Origin: Sphingomonas ginkgonis
GTDB lineage: Bacteria; Pseudomonadota; Alphaproteobacteria; Sphingomonadales; Sphingomonadaceae
Length of the DNA stretch: 64,000 nt
NCBI RefSeq assembly: GCF_003970925.1
Contig: NZ_RWJF01000001.1
Span: forward strand, 1,048,501 to 1,112,500
Reading direction: 5' to 3'
In this document: piece after piece, positions 16,762 through 26,132 of the stretch
Layout: each line of letters opens with the position of its first letter
Position numbering within the stretch: the stretch's first letter is position 1
Translations under genes and position numbers: made by a program
The notes under the pieces: generated by a model
The model's database searches: none
What the model saw: the letters and a program-made list of their open reading frames with translations, nothing else
Told to the model about the DNA's origin: nothing

Positions 16762-17340
16762 GTGAACCGCGTCCTTACGTCTGTTTCGCTGTCGCTCCTG
16801 GCGCTCGCCGGTTGCAACCGGTCGCAGCCGCCTGCCCAGCCCCAGAAGCGCTCAACAGTGACGGTGAAGACCGCGCCCCCGGTTGTCGCTCCAGCCGCGA
16901 CGGTGACCCCGATGGCGGAACGGGTAGCCGTGCTCGGGCTGCTGAACAAGCGCAACGGAATCGAGCGCGATATTACGCTGAAGCCGGGGCAGGCGATCCG
17001 GGTCAAGGACGCGATCGTTCGTCTTCGGGCCTGCGAGACGACGGCCCCGTGGGAAGAGGAGCGGCTGACCGGCGCCTTCGTCCAGCTCGACGTCCAGCAA
17101 CCCGACAAGGGGTGGCGCCGGGTCTTCTCGGGCTGGCTCTATAAGGAGAGCCCGTCGCTCAACGTCGTCGAGCACCCGCTCTACGATGTCTGGCCCAAGA
17201 GCTGCGCGATGACTTTCCCCGCCGCGCCGGGCGAGTCCGCCGCTCCCGATGCCTCGAGTAACCGGTCCAGCGCCGTGAACTCCGCCAACGACTCCGGTTC
17301 TCCCGAACCTTCCACCGCCGCGGTCAGCAACCGGGCGTAA
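16762..17340 (+). CDS. DUF2155 lipoprotein with a C-terminal extension overlapping aat
   Basis: 192 residues from GTG 16762, one nt after the NDUFA12 stop. A lipoprotein signal peptide ends in LLALAGC. The DUF2155 core contains VAVLGLLNKRNG, RVKDAIVRLRACETTAPWEEE, GAFVQLD and SGWLYKESPSLNVVEHPLYDVW-type blocks and ends near WPKSC, where family members normally stop. About 46 further residues (rich in Ala, Ser and Pro) lie antisense to the 3' end of aat. The function is unknown; the gene is conserved beside NDUFA12 in alphaproteobacteria. Confidence 0.9.
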   Translation: MNRVLTSVSLSLLALAGCNRSQPPAQPQKRSTVTVKTAPPVVAPAATVTPMAERVAVLGLLNKRNGIERDITLKPGQAIRVKDAIVRLRACETTAPWEEERLTGAFVQLDVQQPDKGWRRVFSGWLYKESPSLNVVEHPLYDVWPKSCAMTFPAAPGESAAPDASSNRSSAVNSANDSGSPEPSTAAVSNRA

Positions 17341-17873
17341 TCGTCGCGGCTGAGCGACACCGCGCCGAGCGAGGCGAGGTGCTCGGTCATGAACTGGCAG
17401 TCGAGCAGGGTGAAGCCGCCGATCCGCAGCCGAGCCACCAGCCAGGCGATTGCCACCTTGGAGGCGTCGCGGACCCGGCTGAACATCGACTCGCCGAAGA
17501 AGGCGTGGCGCAGCTTGACTCCATACAGGCCGCCAACGAGCGCTCCTGCCGCGTCCCAGACTTCCACCGAGTGAGCATGTCCCGCCGCATGGAGGGCGAT
17601 CACGGCCCGCTCGATGTCGGTGTTGATCCACGTCTCCTCGCGGTCTGCGCAACCTGCCAGGACCGTCGGGAAGGCTCGGTCGCTCGTCACGGTAAAGCGC
17701 CCCGACCGGACCAGCTTGCGCAGCGAGCGGGAGAGATGGAAGCGATCGAGCGGAAGGACCGCTCGCTCCTTGGGCTCTACCCAGAACAGCTCGCTCGAGG
17801 TGCGGCTTTCCGCCATCGGGAAAATGCCGGCGGCATAGCCGTGGAGGAGCAGCTTGGGATCGAGCGCGCTCAT
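17181..17873 (-). CDS. aat: Leucyl/phenylalanyl-tRNA-protein transferase
   Basis: 230 residues from ATG 17873 (MSALDPKLLLHGYAAGIFPM). It has the family blocks LFWVEPKERAVLPLDRFH, ETWINTDIERAV, HSVEVWD, LVGGLYGVKL, FFGESMFS and LLDCQFMTEHLASLG. The enzyme adds Leu or Phe to proteins with N-terminal Lys or Arg, marking them for ClpS/ClpAP degradation (bacterial N-end rule). The C-terminus GKVIAQLLGQTS is the alphaproteobacterial type, so the 3' end is genuine and overlaps the DUF2155 gene by 160 nt tail to tail. In many alphaproteobacteria accC is adjacent; here a 6.3-kb signalling block intervenes. Confidence 0.95.
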   Translation of the reverse strand: MSALDPKLLLHGYAAGIFPMAESRTSSELFWVEPKERAVLPLDRFHLSRSLRKLVRSGRFTVTSDRAFPTVLAGCADREETWINTDIERAVIALHAAGHAHSVEVWDAAGALVGGLYGVKLRHAFFGESMFSRVRDASKVAIAWLVARLRIGGFTLLDCQFMTEHLASLGAVSLSRDDYARLLTAAVEGSGEPESLAEFTALDRLLEASGAADSPGAAGKVIAQLLGQTS

Positions 17874-18021
17874 GGCTGACGACCAGCGATCGTCGGCGGC
17901 AGGAGAGGTCTGTTCACGCCTCCACGGCCGCGGACCGGATCTGTGTCGGTCCACAGCCGGAATGGTGAGAGATGGTCACCTTCATGCCTCGGCTCTAGGT
18001 CAATCCAGGGGCTCGAAGAAG

Positions 18022-20307
18022 TCAGCCGTCCACCCGCTCGGTTCGCAGATGCTCCGCGGGAACGCTCATGGTGACCACGGCGCCGTCCGACCGCCAGTCA
18101 TAGCTAAGATGCCCGCGCAGCTGCCGCTCCACCGTCGCGCGGATCATCGTCGACCCGAAGCCCTGCTTCTGCGGACGGACGACGTCGCGGGCGCCGTGTT
18201 CCGCCCACTGGATGTCGATCTGCTCGGCTCCGTCGCTGCCGCTGACGTTCCAGTGGATGTCGAGCGATCCCGTGGCCTGCTTAAGCGCGCCATATTTCGC
18301 GGCGTTGGTCGCCAGCTCGTGGAGCACGAGCCCAAGTCCCTGCGCGGCGGCCGGGCGCAGCAGGATGGGCGGACCGCCCACGTGGAGCCGCTTGTCGCCG
18401 ATGCTGACATAGGGCGCGAGCTCCTCGGTGGCGAGCTGCGACAGTTCCACTCCGTCCCAGCGAGCGTCCGCCAGCAGGCTGTGCGCGCGCGAAAGGGCCT
18501 GGATCCGCCCGATCACCGACTGGCGAAAGCTGTCCGGCTCGACGTCGCGGGAAAGCTGCACGATCGACTGGATCACCGCGAGCAGGTTCTTGGCGCGGTG
18601 GTCGACCTCGCGCGCGAGCAGCTTCTCGCGATCTTCCGCGGCCTTGCGATCGCTGATCTCGATCATCCAGAGGCCCGCGGCCGTGACCTGGTGGCCGGTC
18701 TTGACCGGGAACAGGCCGACCATCCAGTGCCGCTGCGCACCGGCCTGGCTTGCGGGATCGTTCGCGATCTCGAACTCGCGCATCGGCATGCCCGTGTCGA
18801 AAACCTTGTCGATCGCCGAACCCAGCGTCGCGGCGTTGTGCGGCGCCAGTTCGTGCAGGGTCCGGCCAAGATGCGCAGCGACGGGACGGCCGTTTATCTC
18901 GGCGAGCTCGCGATTGACCCGAATGAACCGGTGCGAGCGATCGAAGTAGGCGAGGCTGATCGGCGCGCTGGTGAGCAGCGTCTCGAGTTCGGCGGTGCGA
19001 AGCCGCAGTTCGTCCTCGGTCCGCTTGAGGGCATCGACGTCGGTGTTCGTCCCGAACCAGCGGACGATCTCGCCGGCCTGGTTTCGGACGGGCACGATCC
19101 TGGTCAGGAAGGGCCGGTAGATGCCGTCCCAGCCGAGCAGGGGGAAGGTCATCTCGAACTCGCGGCCGGTCCTTAGCGACTCGGTCCAGCGGCGTTCGAC
19201 CTCGCCGAGCGTGTCGGGGTGGTGGACCTGACGCCAGCCCCATCCCTGCATAGCAGCGAAGTCGGTGCCGGTATATTCGTACCAGCGGCGGTTGTACCAG
19301 TAGATGGCGCCGTCACCATAGGCCATCCAGCAGAGCGCCGGCATGTGATCGGCGAGCGTCTCGAAATCCGCGTTGCGGGACTGCAGCTGCTCCTCGGCCT
19401 GCTGATGCTCGCTGACGTCGGTGATGGCTCCCACCCAGCGACACGCCGACCCGCGATCGTCGCGCAAGATCGTCGCGACATCATTGATCCAGACGACCCG
19501 CCCGTCGGCGTGGCGGATGCGGTAGCGCTTCTCGAAGCGGGCCTCATGGTCGAGCGCGGCAGTGACCGCATCCCTGACCCCCCCGCAGTCGTCCGGATGC
19601 ACGATCGAGAGCCAGTCGCCGAGCCGGTGCATCGTGCCGTAGCCGGTCACCTCGGCAAGGTGGCTGTTCTCCGAGATCGTGTCGCTCTCGGGGTCGTAGA
19701 CGTAGATGGACGTTCTCGCGAGGGTCTGCGCCGCTGCGGCGACCTCGGCACTGCGCTCGGCTTCTTCCCGAGTCCTGCGCTGTACATCGTTGAGGCGGTC
19801 GAAGCGGCGGGCGGTCTCGGCCAGCTCCTGCTCCCTGGCGCTGAGCTCGTGCTCGGCACGCCGCTGCTCGCTGAGATCGTTGACGACGGCGACCGCCCGA
19901 ACGCCTTGATGGCCCTTGATGAGCGCGGCCCTGACGCAGACGGGAACGGGCGAACCGTCCTTCCGCACATAGGTTTTCTCCGCCTCGAAGCCGGTGCTTC
20001 GTCCGGCCATCAGGTCGCTGAGCTGGGCCTCGGTCGTCGAGCGGTCGTCCGGATGAACGAAATCGACGATCACCTTGGCCTGCAGCTCGCCCTCATCATA
20101 GCCGAGGAGCCGCTGGAACGCCGCGTTTACCCGCACCAGCCGGCGCGAGCGGACATCCGCTTCGGCCATCGCTACCGGCGCATGCTCGAACAGGAAGTCG
20201 CCGGTGGTGGTCGCACCGGAGCCGAGTTCCGGGTCGCCGGCCAAGTACACCAGATCCCGCGATCCTGTTGAATCTCGATTTACCAAGTTCGGCCAACCTT
20301 TCCTCAC
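18022..20307 (-). CDS. Multi-PAS HWE-family sensor histidine kinase
   Basis: About 761 residues with no transmembrane segment, so cytoplasmic. Four PAS-type domains are visible: about 35-150 (FEHAPVAMAEAD), 185-305 (SIYVYDPESDTISEN), 310-430 (LCWMAYGDGAIYWYNRRWYEYTG) and 440-560 (SAPISLAYFDRSHRFIRVN). Then comes the HWE transmitter with phosphoacceptor H-box EVDHRAKNLLAV, N-box LHELATNAAKYG, and the family-defining W-x-E in IQWAEHG. HWE kinases usually signal to single-domain response regulators in light, redox or general stress circuits. No receiver is attached. The GTG start at 20307 lies divergent from, and very close to, the ECF sigma gene. Confidence 0.9.
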   Translation of the reverse strand: MRKGWPNLVNRDSTGSRDLVYLAGDPELGSGATTTGDFLFEHAPVAMAEADVRSRRLVRVNAAFQRLLGYDEGELQAKVIVDFVHPDDRSTTEAQLSDLMAGRSTGFEAEKTYVRKDGSPVPVCVRAALIKGHQGVRAVAVVNDLSEQRRAEHELSAREQELAETARRFDRLNDVQRRTREEAERSAEVAAAAQTLARTSIYVYDPESDTISENSHLAEVTGYGTMHRLGDWLSIVHPDDCGGVRDAVTAALDHEARFEKRYRIRHADGRVVWINDVATILRDDRGSACRWVGAITDVSEHQQAEEQLQSRNADFETLADHMPALCWMAYGDGAIYWYNRRWYEYTGTDFAAMQGWGWRQVHHPDTLGEVERRWTESLRTGREFEMTFPLLGWDGIYRPFLTRIVPVRNQAGEIVRWFGTNTDVDALKRTEDELRLRTAELETLLTSAPISLAYFDRSHRFIRVNRELAEINGRPVAAHLGRTLHELAPHNAATLGSAIDKVFDTGMPMREFEIANDPASQAGAQRHWMVGLFPVKTGHQVTAAGLWMIEISDRKAAEDREKLLAREVDHRAKNLLAVIQSIVQLSRDVEPDSFRQSVIGRIQALSRAHSLLADARWDGVELSQLATEELAPYVSIGDKRLHVGGPPILLRPAAAQGLGLVLHELATNAAKYGALKQATGSLDIHWNVSGSDGAEQIDIQWAEHGARDVVRPQKQGFGSTMIRATVERQLRGHLSYDWRSDGAVVTMSVPAEHLRTERVDG

Positions 20308-20366
20308 TGCAACAATCGCCCGGGCCGCTCATTGTTGCGGGCAGCGGGTCATGGCAGGGCGAAATC

Positions 20367-20942
20367 GTGTCGGATGCAGCGGTTCTGGATGGTGCGGCCC
20401 AACGCGCAAGGCTGGTGGAAGCCCTGCGCTGCATGGCCGATGGCGACCGACAGGCGCTCCAGACCGTTTACGAGATGACCAGCGCGAAGCTGTTCGGCAT
20501 CTGCTTCCGTATCTTGGGAGATGCCGAGGAGGCGGAGGACGCGTTGCAGGAAGTCTACGTCAGTCTGTGGCGGCGTGCGGGAAGCTTCGATCCCGATCGG
20601 GCAAGCCCCATCAGCTGGCTGGCGAGCTTCGCACGGAACCGCGCCATCGACCGGCTGCGCTCCGCGCGCCGCAGCCGAGACACGGCCCCGATCGAGGCGG
20701 CGGCAAATGTCGGCGACGACCGGCCGAGCGCCTTTGCCGTAGCCGCGCAGACCGAGGAAGAGACTCGGCTGCACCGCTGCCTCGACACGCTCGAGGAGCA
20801 TAGCCGGGTGTCGATCCGGACAGCCTTCTTCGACGGCCTGACCTACTCGCAGCTGGCCGGGCGGGCCGAAGTTCCACTCGGAACCATGAAGAGCTGGATC
20901 CGGCGCGGCCTGCAGCAGCTTCGCGCGTGCCTCGAAGCATGA
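20367..20942 (+). CDS. ECF sigma factor
   Basis: 191 residues from GTG 20367 (AGGG about 8 nt upstream). Region 2 spans LQTVYEMTSAKLFGICFRILG through ALQEVYVSLWRRAGSFDP and ISWLASFARNRAIDRLR. Region 4 is FFDGLTYSQLAGRAEVPLGTMKSWIRRGL. The lack of sigma regions 1 and 3 marks the ECF group. The stop overlaps the anti-sigma start (ATGA), the normal arrangement for a sigma factor and its inhibitor. It is not adjacent to phyR/nepR, so I do not call it EcfG. An earlier in-frame ATG (20268) would overlap the divergent kinase start. Confidence 0.92.
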   Translation: MSDAAVLDGAAQRARLVEALRCMADGDRQALQTVYEMTSAKLFGICFRILGDAEEAEDALQEVYVSLWRRAGSFDPDRASPISWLASFARNRAIDRLRSARRSRDTAPIEAAANVGDDRPSAFAVAAQTEEETRLHRCLDTLEEHSRVSIRTAFFDGLTYSQLAGRAEVPLGTMKSWIRRGLQQLRACLEA

Positions 20943-21679
20943 CCGAGCTCGAACTTCTCGCCGCCGAGCACGCCGTCGGCCTTCTCGAGGGGGAAGAGCT
21001 GCTCGAGGCCCGTCGGCTGGAAGCGACCGACGCAGTGTTTGGCGACCAGCTGTCCGAATGGCGCAACCGGCTGGCCCCGTTGCTCGACGAGGTGGCGGAT
21101 CGGCTTCCCCCCGAGTCGCTGTGGGCCAGGGTGGTCGAGGCCATCGACCGCTCGCAGGTGCCGGGCGCCGGTGCCGAGCTGATCGACCTCCAGCGGCGGA
21201 TCCGCCGCTGGAAGGGTGCGACCGGTCTCGCCAGCGCCATCGCCGCGAGCCTCGCGCTTGTCCTGGTCATCCCCATGGGGCGGACGCCTCCACCGGCGCC
21301 GCGACCGACGCCGGTCGGGCCGGCCCCGATCAGCCGTTCGACGATGATGGCATCGCTCCCGATGACCAAGGGGCCGGGCGTCGTCTCGGTGTCGATCGTT
21401 CCGGGAACAAGCGCGCTGCTGGTCGATGCCGCCACGATCAGGGCGGTTGCCGGGCGCGACCATCAGCTCTGGTTAATCCCCGCCTCGACCGGGGCCAAGC
21501 CGTTGTCGCTCGGCCTTGTGCGCGCGGGCCGGATGGACCGAATGGCGATGCCGTCGCCGATGCTCGATTATCTGAAATCCGGCGCGACGATCGCGCTGTC
21601 CAGGGAACCGGTGGGCGGTTCGACGACCGGCCTGCCGACCGGTCCGGTTGTCGCGTCTGGTCGGCTCCAGGAAATCTGA
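20939..21679 (+). CDS. RskA-like membrane anti-sigma factor
   Basis: 246 residues. The N-terminal anti-sigma domain (TELELLAAEHAVGLLEGEEL) lacks a ZAS zinc motif. One membrane helix follows (ATGLASAIAASLALVLVIPMG, about 98-117), and the C-terminal periplasmic domain has the RskA-type QLWLIPASTGAKPLSLG block. It should hold the ECF sigma at the membrane until released by proteolysis or a conformational signal. It is translationally coupled to the sigma gene. The inducing signal is not visible. Confidence 0.9.
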   Translation: MTELELLAAEHAVGLLEGEELLEARRLEATDAVFGDQLSEWRNRLAPLLDEVADRLPPESLWARVVEAIDRSQVPGAGAELIDLQRRIRRWKGATGLASAIAASLALVLVIPMGRTPPPAPRPTPVGPAPISRSTMMASLPMTKGPGVVSVSIVPGTSALLVDAATIRAVAGRDHQLWLIPASTGAKPLSLGLVRAGRMDRMAMPSPMLDYLKSGATIALSREPVGGSTTGLPTGPVVASGRLQEI

Positions 21680-21804
21680 AGAGGACGCATCCGCCGGAGC
21701 GTGCCGCCCGTAACTGTCAGTGAGCGGCTCGGGATCACTCCCGGATACTCGCGCCGCCCGCGGCCGGCCGTCTCACTGCCCTCAGAGGCGGCCGGTCGCC
21801 ACCC

Positions 21805-24171
21805 TCAGACCGAATGCCGCGGCCCGACTTTCGCGCGCTCCTCGCTCGGCTCGATGAACCAGGCGGTGATCGTCCGCGGGTTGAACGGCTTGCGGATGAC
21901 CGGAACCGCCGCGAACCGATCCGGCACCGCCGCAGCCCCGGCGTATCCCGTGCAGAAGATGAAGGGGAGGGCGAGGGCGGTTAGGCGGTCCGCAACCGTA
22001 AAACTGGTCACATCGCCCAAATTGATATCGAGAACCGCCGCGGTGGGGCGGCGTTGCTCGATCATCTCGAGCGCCTGCTCGACCGTGCTCGCCACCCCGA
22101 CCACCTCGCAGCCGCCCTCGATCAGCGAGTCCTCCAGCTGCAGCGCGATCAGCGGCTCGTCCTCGAGCACCAGCACCCGGCACGACGACGGCTTGCGGAA
22201 GGCGGCCGGATCGGGCGCGTCGCCGGGCGAGGCCACATCGTCCTCGGCCGGCGCCCGGCGGAGCAGCGCGTCGCAGGGAATGTCGAGCTTGATCTCCACC
22301 CCCTGATCGCCCCACTCGTAGGCGACCGCGCCGTGCAGCTGGTTGCGAACGCTGGCCTGGATCAGGGTGGAGCCGAACCCGCGGTGCTCCGGCTCCTGCG
22401 TCGGGCGCCCGCCGCTCTCGATCCACAGGAGGATGAAGCGCTGGTCGCTCCCGCCCCAGCGCTCGCCGACCCCCCAGCGGATCGCCACCCGCCCGCCGAG
22501 CACGCCGAGCACGCCGTACTTGACCGCGTTGGTGACCAGCTCGTGGAGGATGAGCCCGAGGCTCTGCGCCGCCGGCGGGAGCAGCCGCAGCGGCGGCCCG
22601 TCCATGCTGACCCGCGTATCGAGCGCGTAGGGGGCGAGCTCGTCCTCGATCAGCCGGGTCAGCTCGACCCCGTCCCAGCGCGAGTCGGCGAGCAGGCTGT
22701 GGGTTCGTGCCAGCGCCTGGATGCGCCCTTCGACGCTCGCCTTGAACTCGGCCATCGTCTCGGCGCGGGTGAGCTGGACGACCGACTGGACGACCGCCAG
22801 CAGGTTCTTGGCGCGATGGTCGACCTCGGTCGTCAGCAGCCGCTCGCGCTGCTCGGCGGCGTGGCGCTCGGTGACGTCCTCGCTGAACAGCACCAGCCCG
22901 CCGATCTTACCGTCGGCACAGCGCCACGGCCGAGCGCCCCACCGCAGCCGCCGGGTCCGCCCGTCCGGAAGCGCGATCTCGCTTTCCTCTTCGCGATACT
23001 CGGCACCCTCGTCGAGCACCTTGCGGTGGATGGCGCGGAGCTCCTCGGGGAAGTCGGGGAAGAGGTCGGAATGAAGTCGGCCGACCGGGCTTCCGGCCAG
23101 GCCGCAGTCGGCCCGATGGCGTTCCGATGCGGCGATGTAGCGCATGTCGCGGTCGTACATGGCGATACCCGCCGGCACATGTTCGATCGCCAGTGCCAGC
23201 TGCCCGTCGCGCTCGACCAGCTGCTCGGCGGTCCGCCGCAGCTTGCTTTCCCACCGCCGCTCGTCGGCGATCGCGGCGAGCAGGAGAATGGTCGCGGCGG
23301 TGATCACCAGATATTGCTGGAGAAGCCCCAGTCCCGCCCGGACGTCCGGCGGCACCGATCCAAAAGGCCCGAGGCCGCGGTGCGTTCCGTAGATCGAGAT
23401 GGCGGTCAGAAGCGTCAGGCTGAGGCTTGCCCCGCGCACCCGCGTCGCCAGCGCCGCCCAGACGAGCGGCGGGTAGACGAGCCATGCCCGCGGGCCGGAC
23501 GGAAGCGTGAAGACGAACGTGACGACGAACGCGGTCAGCGCGATTGCCAAGGGAAGCTGCAGCCGTTCGCCGAGCGGCGCTCGCATGACCGACCCGTCGC
23601 GCCACGACAGCAGCAGCGCCCCGACGATCATCGCTCCCGCCCAGTCGCCGAACAGCCAACCGGCGGCGACCTGCGCCAGCATCCCGGGCTGGATCGCGCC
23701 CGCCAGCTGCAGGGCGCCGACCCCGGCGCTGGTCGAGCAGAGCGTCAGCGCGGCGGACGCGAGGAGCAGCCCGGCCGTCTCGCGAACGCCGGGAAACTTC
23801 GGCTTCTCGCCGGCGACCCAGTCGTGGACACTGGCCGCCACCACGGTCGCCAGGCCGTTGCCGAGGCCGGCGATCAGCTGCGTCCACAAGGGGTTCGGAT
23901 TATCGTTCAGCTGATAGGCGATCAGCGTTCCGAGCGAGATGGCCGGCCACAGCCGCTTGCCCCACACGAGCAGCGCCGCCAGCCCGATCCCGGCCGCCGG
24001 CCAGACGGGCGAAGCCGCACCGCTGACCATCGCCCAGCGCAAACCGAACCATGCCGCGGCCGCGTAGGTGGCCAGCAGCAGAAATCCGTGGGTCCATTCC
24101 CGCGCGGAAGCCCCGAACAAGTACGCGCCCGGCCGCGCAGGCTTCCCAGCCACGCGACTCGCTTCTTCCAT
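21805..24171 (-). CDS. MASE1-PAS-HWE hybrid histidine kinase with C-terminal receiver
   Basis: 788 residues. The N-terminal 300 residues form about eight helices of a MASE1-type sensor (PVWPAAGIGLAALLVWG is a typical block). A PAS domain follows (EHVPAGIAMYDRDMRYIAAS, about 330-440). The HWE transmitter has H-box EVDHRAKNLLAVVQS, N-box LHELVTNAVKYG and W-x-E in LLWIESGG. A receiver domain closes the protein (VLVLEDEPLIALQLED, phosphoacceptor Asp in AVLDINLGD, conserved Lys in IRKPF). The in-cis receiver suggests internal phosphotransfer or feedback. It faces the anti-sigma gene tail to tail across 125 nt and is the gene nearest accC. Confidence 0.92.
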   Translation of the reverse strand: MEEASRVAGKPARPGAYLFGASAREWTHGFLLLATYAAAAWFGLRWAMVSGAASPVWPAAGIGLAALLVWGKRLWPAISLGTLIAYQLNDNPNPLWTQLIAGLGNGLATVVAASVHDWVAGEKPKFPGVRETAGLLLASAALTLCSTSAGVGALQLAGAIQPGMLAQVAAGWLFGDWAGAMIVGALLLSWRDGSVMRAPLGERLQLPLAIALTAFVVTFVFTLPSGPRAWLVYPPLVWAALATRVRGASLSLTLLTAISIYGTHRGLGPFGSVPPDVRAGLGLLQQYLVITAATILLLAAIADERRWESKLRRTAEQLVERDGQLALAIEHVPAGIAMYDRDMRYIAASERHRADCGLAGSPVGRLHSDLFPDFPEELRAIHRKVLDEGAEYREEESEIALPDGRTRRLRWGARPWRCADGKIGGLVLFSEDVTERHAAEQRERLLTTEVDHRAKNLLAVVQSVVQLTRAETMAEFKASVEGRIQALARTHSLLADSRWDGVELTRLIEDELAPYALDTRVSMDGPPLRLLPPAAQSLGLILHELVTNAVKYGVLGVLGGRVAIRWGVGERWGGSDQRFILLWIESGGRPTQEPEHRGFGSTLIQASVRNQLHGAVAYEWGDQGVEIKLDIPCDALLRRAPAEDDVASPGDAPDPAAFRKPSSCRVLVLEDEPLIALQLEDSLIEGGCEVVGVASTVEQALEMIEQRRPTAAVLDINLGDVTSFTVADRLTALALPFIFCTGYAGAAAVPDRFAAVPVIRKPFNPRTITAWFIEPSEERAKVGPRHSV

Positions 24172-24218
24172 CCAGATGACTTGCTAATCGAGACCTATCG
24201 GCCCCGCAACAACCCCTG

Positions 24219-25568
24219 CTAGGCCCGCTGCTCCTCGAGCCAGCGCTCCAGCCACTTGATCGTGTAATCGCCGGCAAGGAACGCCGGGTCCTTCGCGATC
24301 CGCTGGTGAAGGGGAATGGTGGTCTTCATTCCCTCGACCACGAACTCCTCGAGCGCGCGCTTGAGGCGCATGATCGCCTCCTCGCGGTCGAGCCCGTAGA
24401 CGATCAGCTTGCCGATCATGCTGTCGTAGTAGGGCGGCACGCGGTAGCCGGTGTAGAGCCCGCTATCGACCCGGACGTGCATGCCGCCGGGCGCGACATA
24501 ATTCTTCACCGTGCCGGGCGAGGGCGCGAAGGTCTCGGGATCCTCGGCGTTGATCCGGCACTCGATCGCGTGCCCGTGGATGCGAACCTGGTCCTGGGTG
24601 CAGGACAGGCCGTCACCACTGGCGACCCGGATCTGCTCGCGGACGAGATCGATCCCGGTGATCATCTCGGTCACCGGATGCTCGACCTGGAGCCGGGTGT
24701 TCATCTCGATGAAGTAGAACTCGCCGTCCTCGTAGAGGAACTCGATCGTCCCCGCGCCCCGATAGCCCATCTCGGCCATCGCCTTGGCGACCACCCCGCC
24801 CATCTGGTTGCGCTGCTCGACGCTGATGACGGGCGAGGGGGCTTCCTCGATCACCTTCTGGTGGCGGCGCTGGATCGAGCAGTCGCGCTCGCCGAGGTGG
24901 ATCGCCTTGCCGTCGCCGTCGCCGAACACCTGGAACTCGATGTGGCGCGGATCGCCGAGATATTTCTCCATGTAGACGGTGTCGTCGCCGAACGCCGCCT
25001 TGGCTTCCGACGCCGCCTGCATCATCAGGCTCTCGAGCTGGTCTTCGTCGGGCACCACCTTCATGCCGCGCCCGCCGCCGCCCGAGGCGGCCTTGATCAG
25101 CACCGGATAGCCGATCTCCGCGGCGATCTCCTTCGCCTCGGCGACGCTCTCGATCGGGCCGGGCGAGCCGGGGACCAGCGGCAGGCCGAGCTTGGCGGCG
25201 GTGCGCTTCGCCTCGACCTTGTCGCCCATCACCCGGATATGCTCGGGCTTCGGGCCGACCCAGACGATCCCGTGGCTCTCGACGATCTCGGCGAACTGGG
25301 CGTTCTCGGAGAGGAAGCCGTAGCCGGGATGGATCGCGTCGGCGTGGGTGATCTCGGCGGCCGAGATGATGTTGGGCATGTTGAGGTAGGAATTGGTCGC
25401 CGCCGGCGGGCCGATGCACACCGCCTCGTCGGCCAGCCGCACGTGCATCGCGTCGCTGTCGGCGGTCGAGTGGACCGCCACCGTCCGGATGCCCAGCTCG
25501 TGGCAGGCCCGGTGGATGCGGAGCGCGATCTCGCCGCGGTTCGCGATGAGCAGCTTGGTGATGGGCAT
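24219..25568 (-). CDS. accC: Acetyl-CoA carboxylase, biotin carboxylase subunit
   Basis: 449 residues, the standard length. It has the N-terminal [20 protein letters not shown] fold, the ATP-grasp glycine loop [34 protein letters not shown] (in blocks), the [14 protein letters not shown] active-site block and a C-terminal lid. It carboxylates the biotin on AccB with bicarbonate and ATP, the first half-reaction of fatty-acid synthesis. accB lies 12 nt upstream and aroQ 42 nt before that, so aroQ-accB-accC form one minus-strand unit. Confidence 0.97.
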   Translation of the reverse strand: MPITKLLIANRGEIALRIHRACHELGIRTVAVHSTADSDAMHVRLADEAVCIGPPAATNSYLNMPNIISAAEITHADAIHPGYGFLSENAQFAEIVESHGIVWVGPKPEHIRVMGDKVEAKRTAAKLGLPLVPGSPGPIESVAEAKEIAAEIGYPVLIKAASGGGGRGMKVVPDEDQLESLMMQAASEAKAAFGDDTVYMEKYLGDPRHIEFQVFGDGDGKAIHLGERDCSIQRRHQKVIEEAPSPVISVEQRNQMGGVVAKAMAEMGYRGAGTIEFLYEDGEFYFIEMNTRLQVEHPVTEMITGIDLVREQIRVASGDGLSCTQDQVRIHGHAIECRINAEDPETFAPSPGTVKNYVAPGGMHVRVDSGLYTGYRVPPYYDSMIGKLIVYGLDREEAIMRLKRALEEFVVEGMKTTIPLHQRIAKDPAFLAGDYTIKWLERWLEEQRA

Positions 25569-25580
25569 GGAGGGGAACGC

Positions 25581-26090
25581 CTACTCGATAACGACGAGGG
25601 CCTGGTCGAACTCGACCGGCTGGCCGTCGGACACCAGGACCTGCTTGACGGTGCCGGCGCGCGGCGCGGTGATCGGGTTCATCACCTTCATTGCCTCGAC
25701 GATCAGCAGCGTCTCCCCCTGCTTGACGGTCGCGCCGGCGCTGACGAACGGCGCGGCGCCCGGGCTGGCGGAGAGATAGGCGGTGCCGACCATTGGCGAC
25801 TTGACCTGCTCGCCCGAGGGAAGCGCGGGTTCGGCGGACGCAGCCGGAGCGGCCGGCGCCCCCGGCGCAGCGGCGGGCATCGGGGCCGCGGCCGGCGCGG
25901 GCGCGGCGGCGTAGGTCAGCGGCGCGGCGGCGACGTGGATCTCGCGGCGGACGCGGATCTTGCGCGAGCCGTCCTCGACCTCGATCTCGCTGAGCTCGTT
26001 CGCCGCGAGCAGCTCGGCAAGCTCGCGCACCAGCGAGCCGTCGATCCGCATCCGCTCGTTGAAACCACCCTGTTCGGCCTGATCAGCCAT
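25581..26090 (-). CDS. accB: Biotin carboxyl carrier protein of acetyl-CoA carboxylase
   Basis: 169 residues. The N-terminal helix region ([20 protein letters not shown]) is followed by an Ala/Pro-rich flexible linker (about 54-90) and the biotinyl domain, with the biotinylation site EAMKVMN (Lys135) and a [10 protein letters not shown] entry strand. It carries carboxybiotin between AccC and the AccAD transferase. The order aroQ-accB-accC is typical for alphaproteobacteria. Confidence 0.97.
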   Translation of the reverse strand: MADQAEQGGFNERMRIDGSLVRELAELLAANELSEIEVEDGSRKIRVRREIHVAAAPLTYAAAPAPAAAPMPAAAPGAPAAPAASAEPALPSGEQVKSPMVGTAYLSASPGAAPFVSAGATVKQGETLLIVEAMKVMNPITAPRAGTVKQVLVSDGQPVEFDQALVVIE

Positions 26091-26132
26091 CGAAACCCCT
26101 GAATGCGTGGAAAAAGGAAAGCGGGCGCTCTG

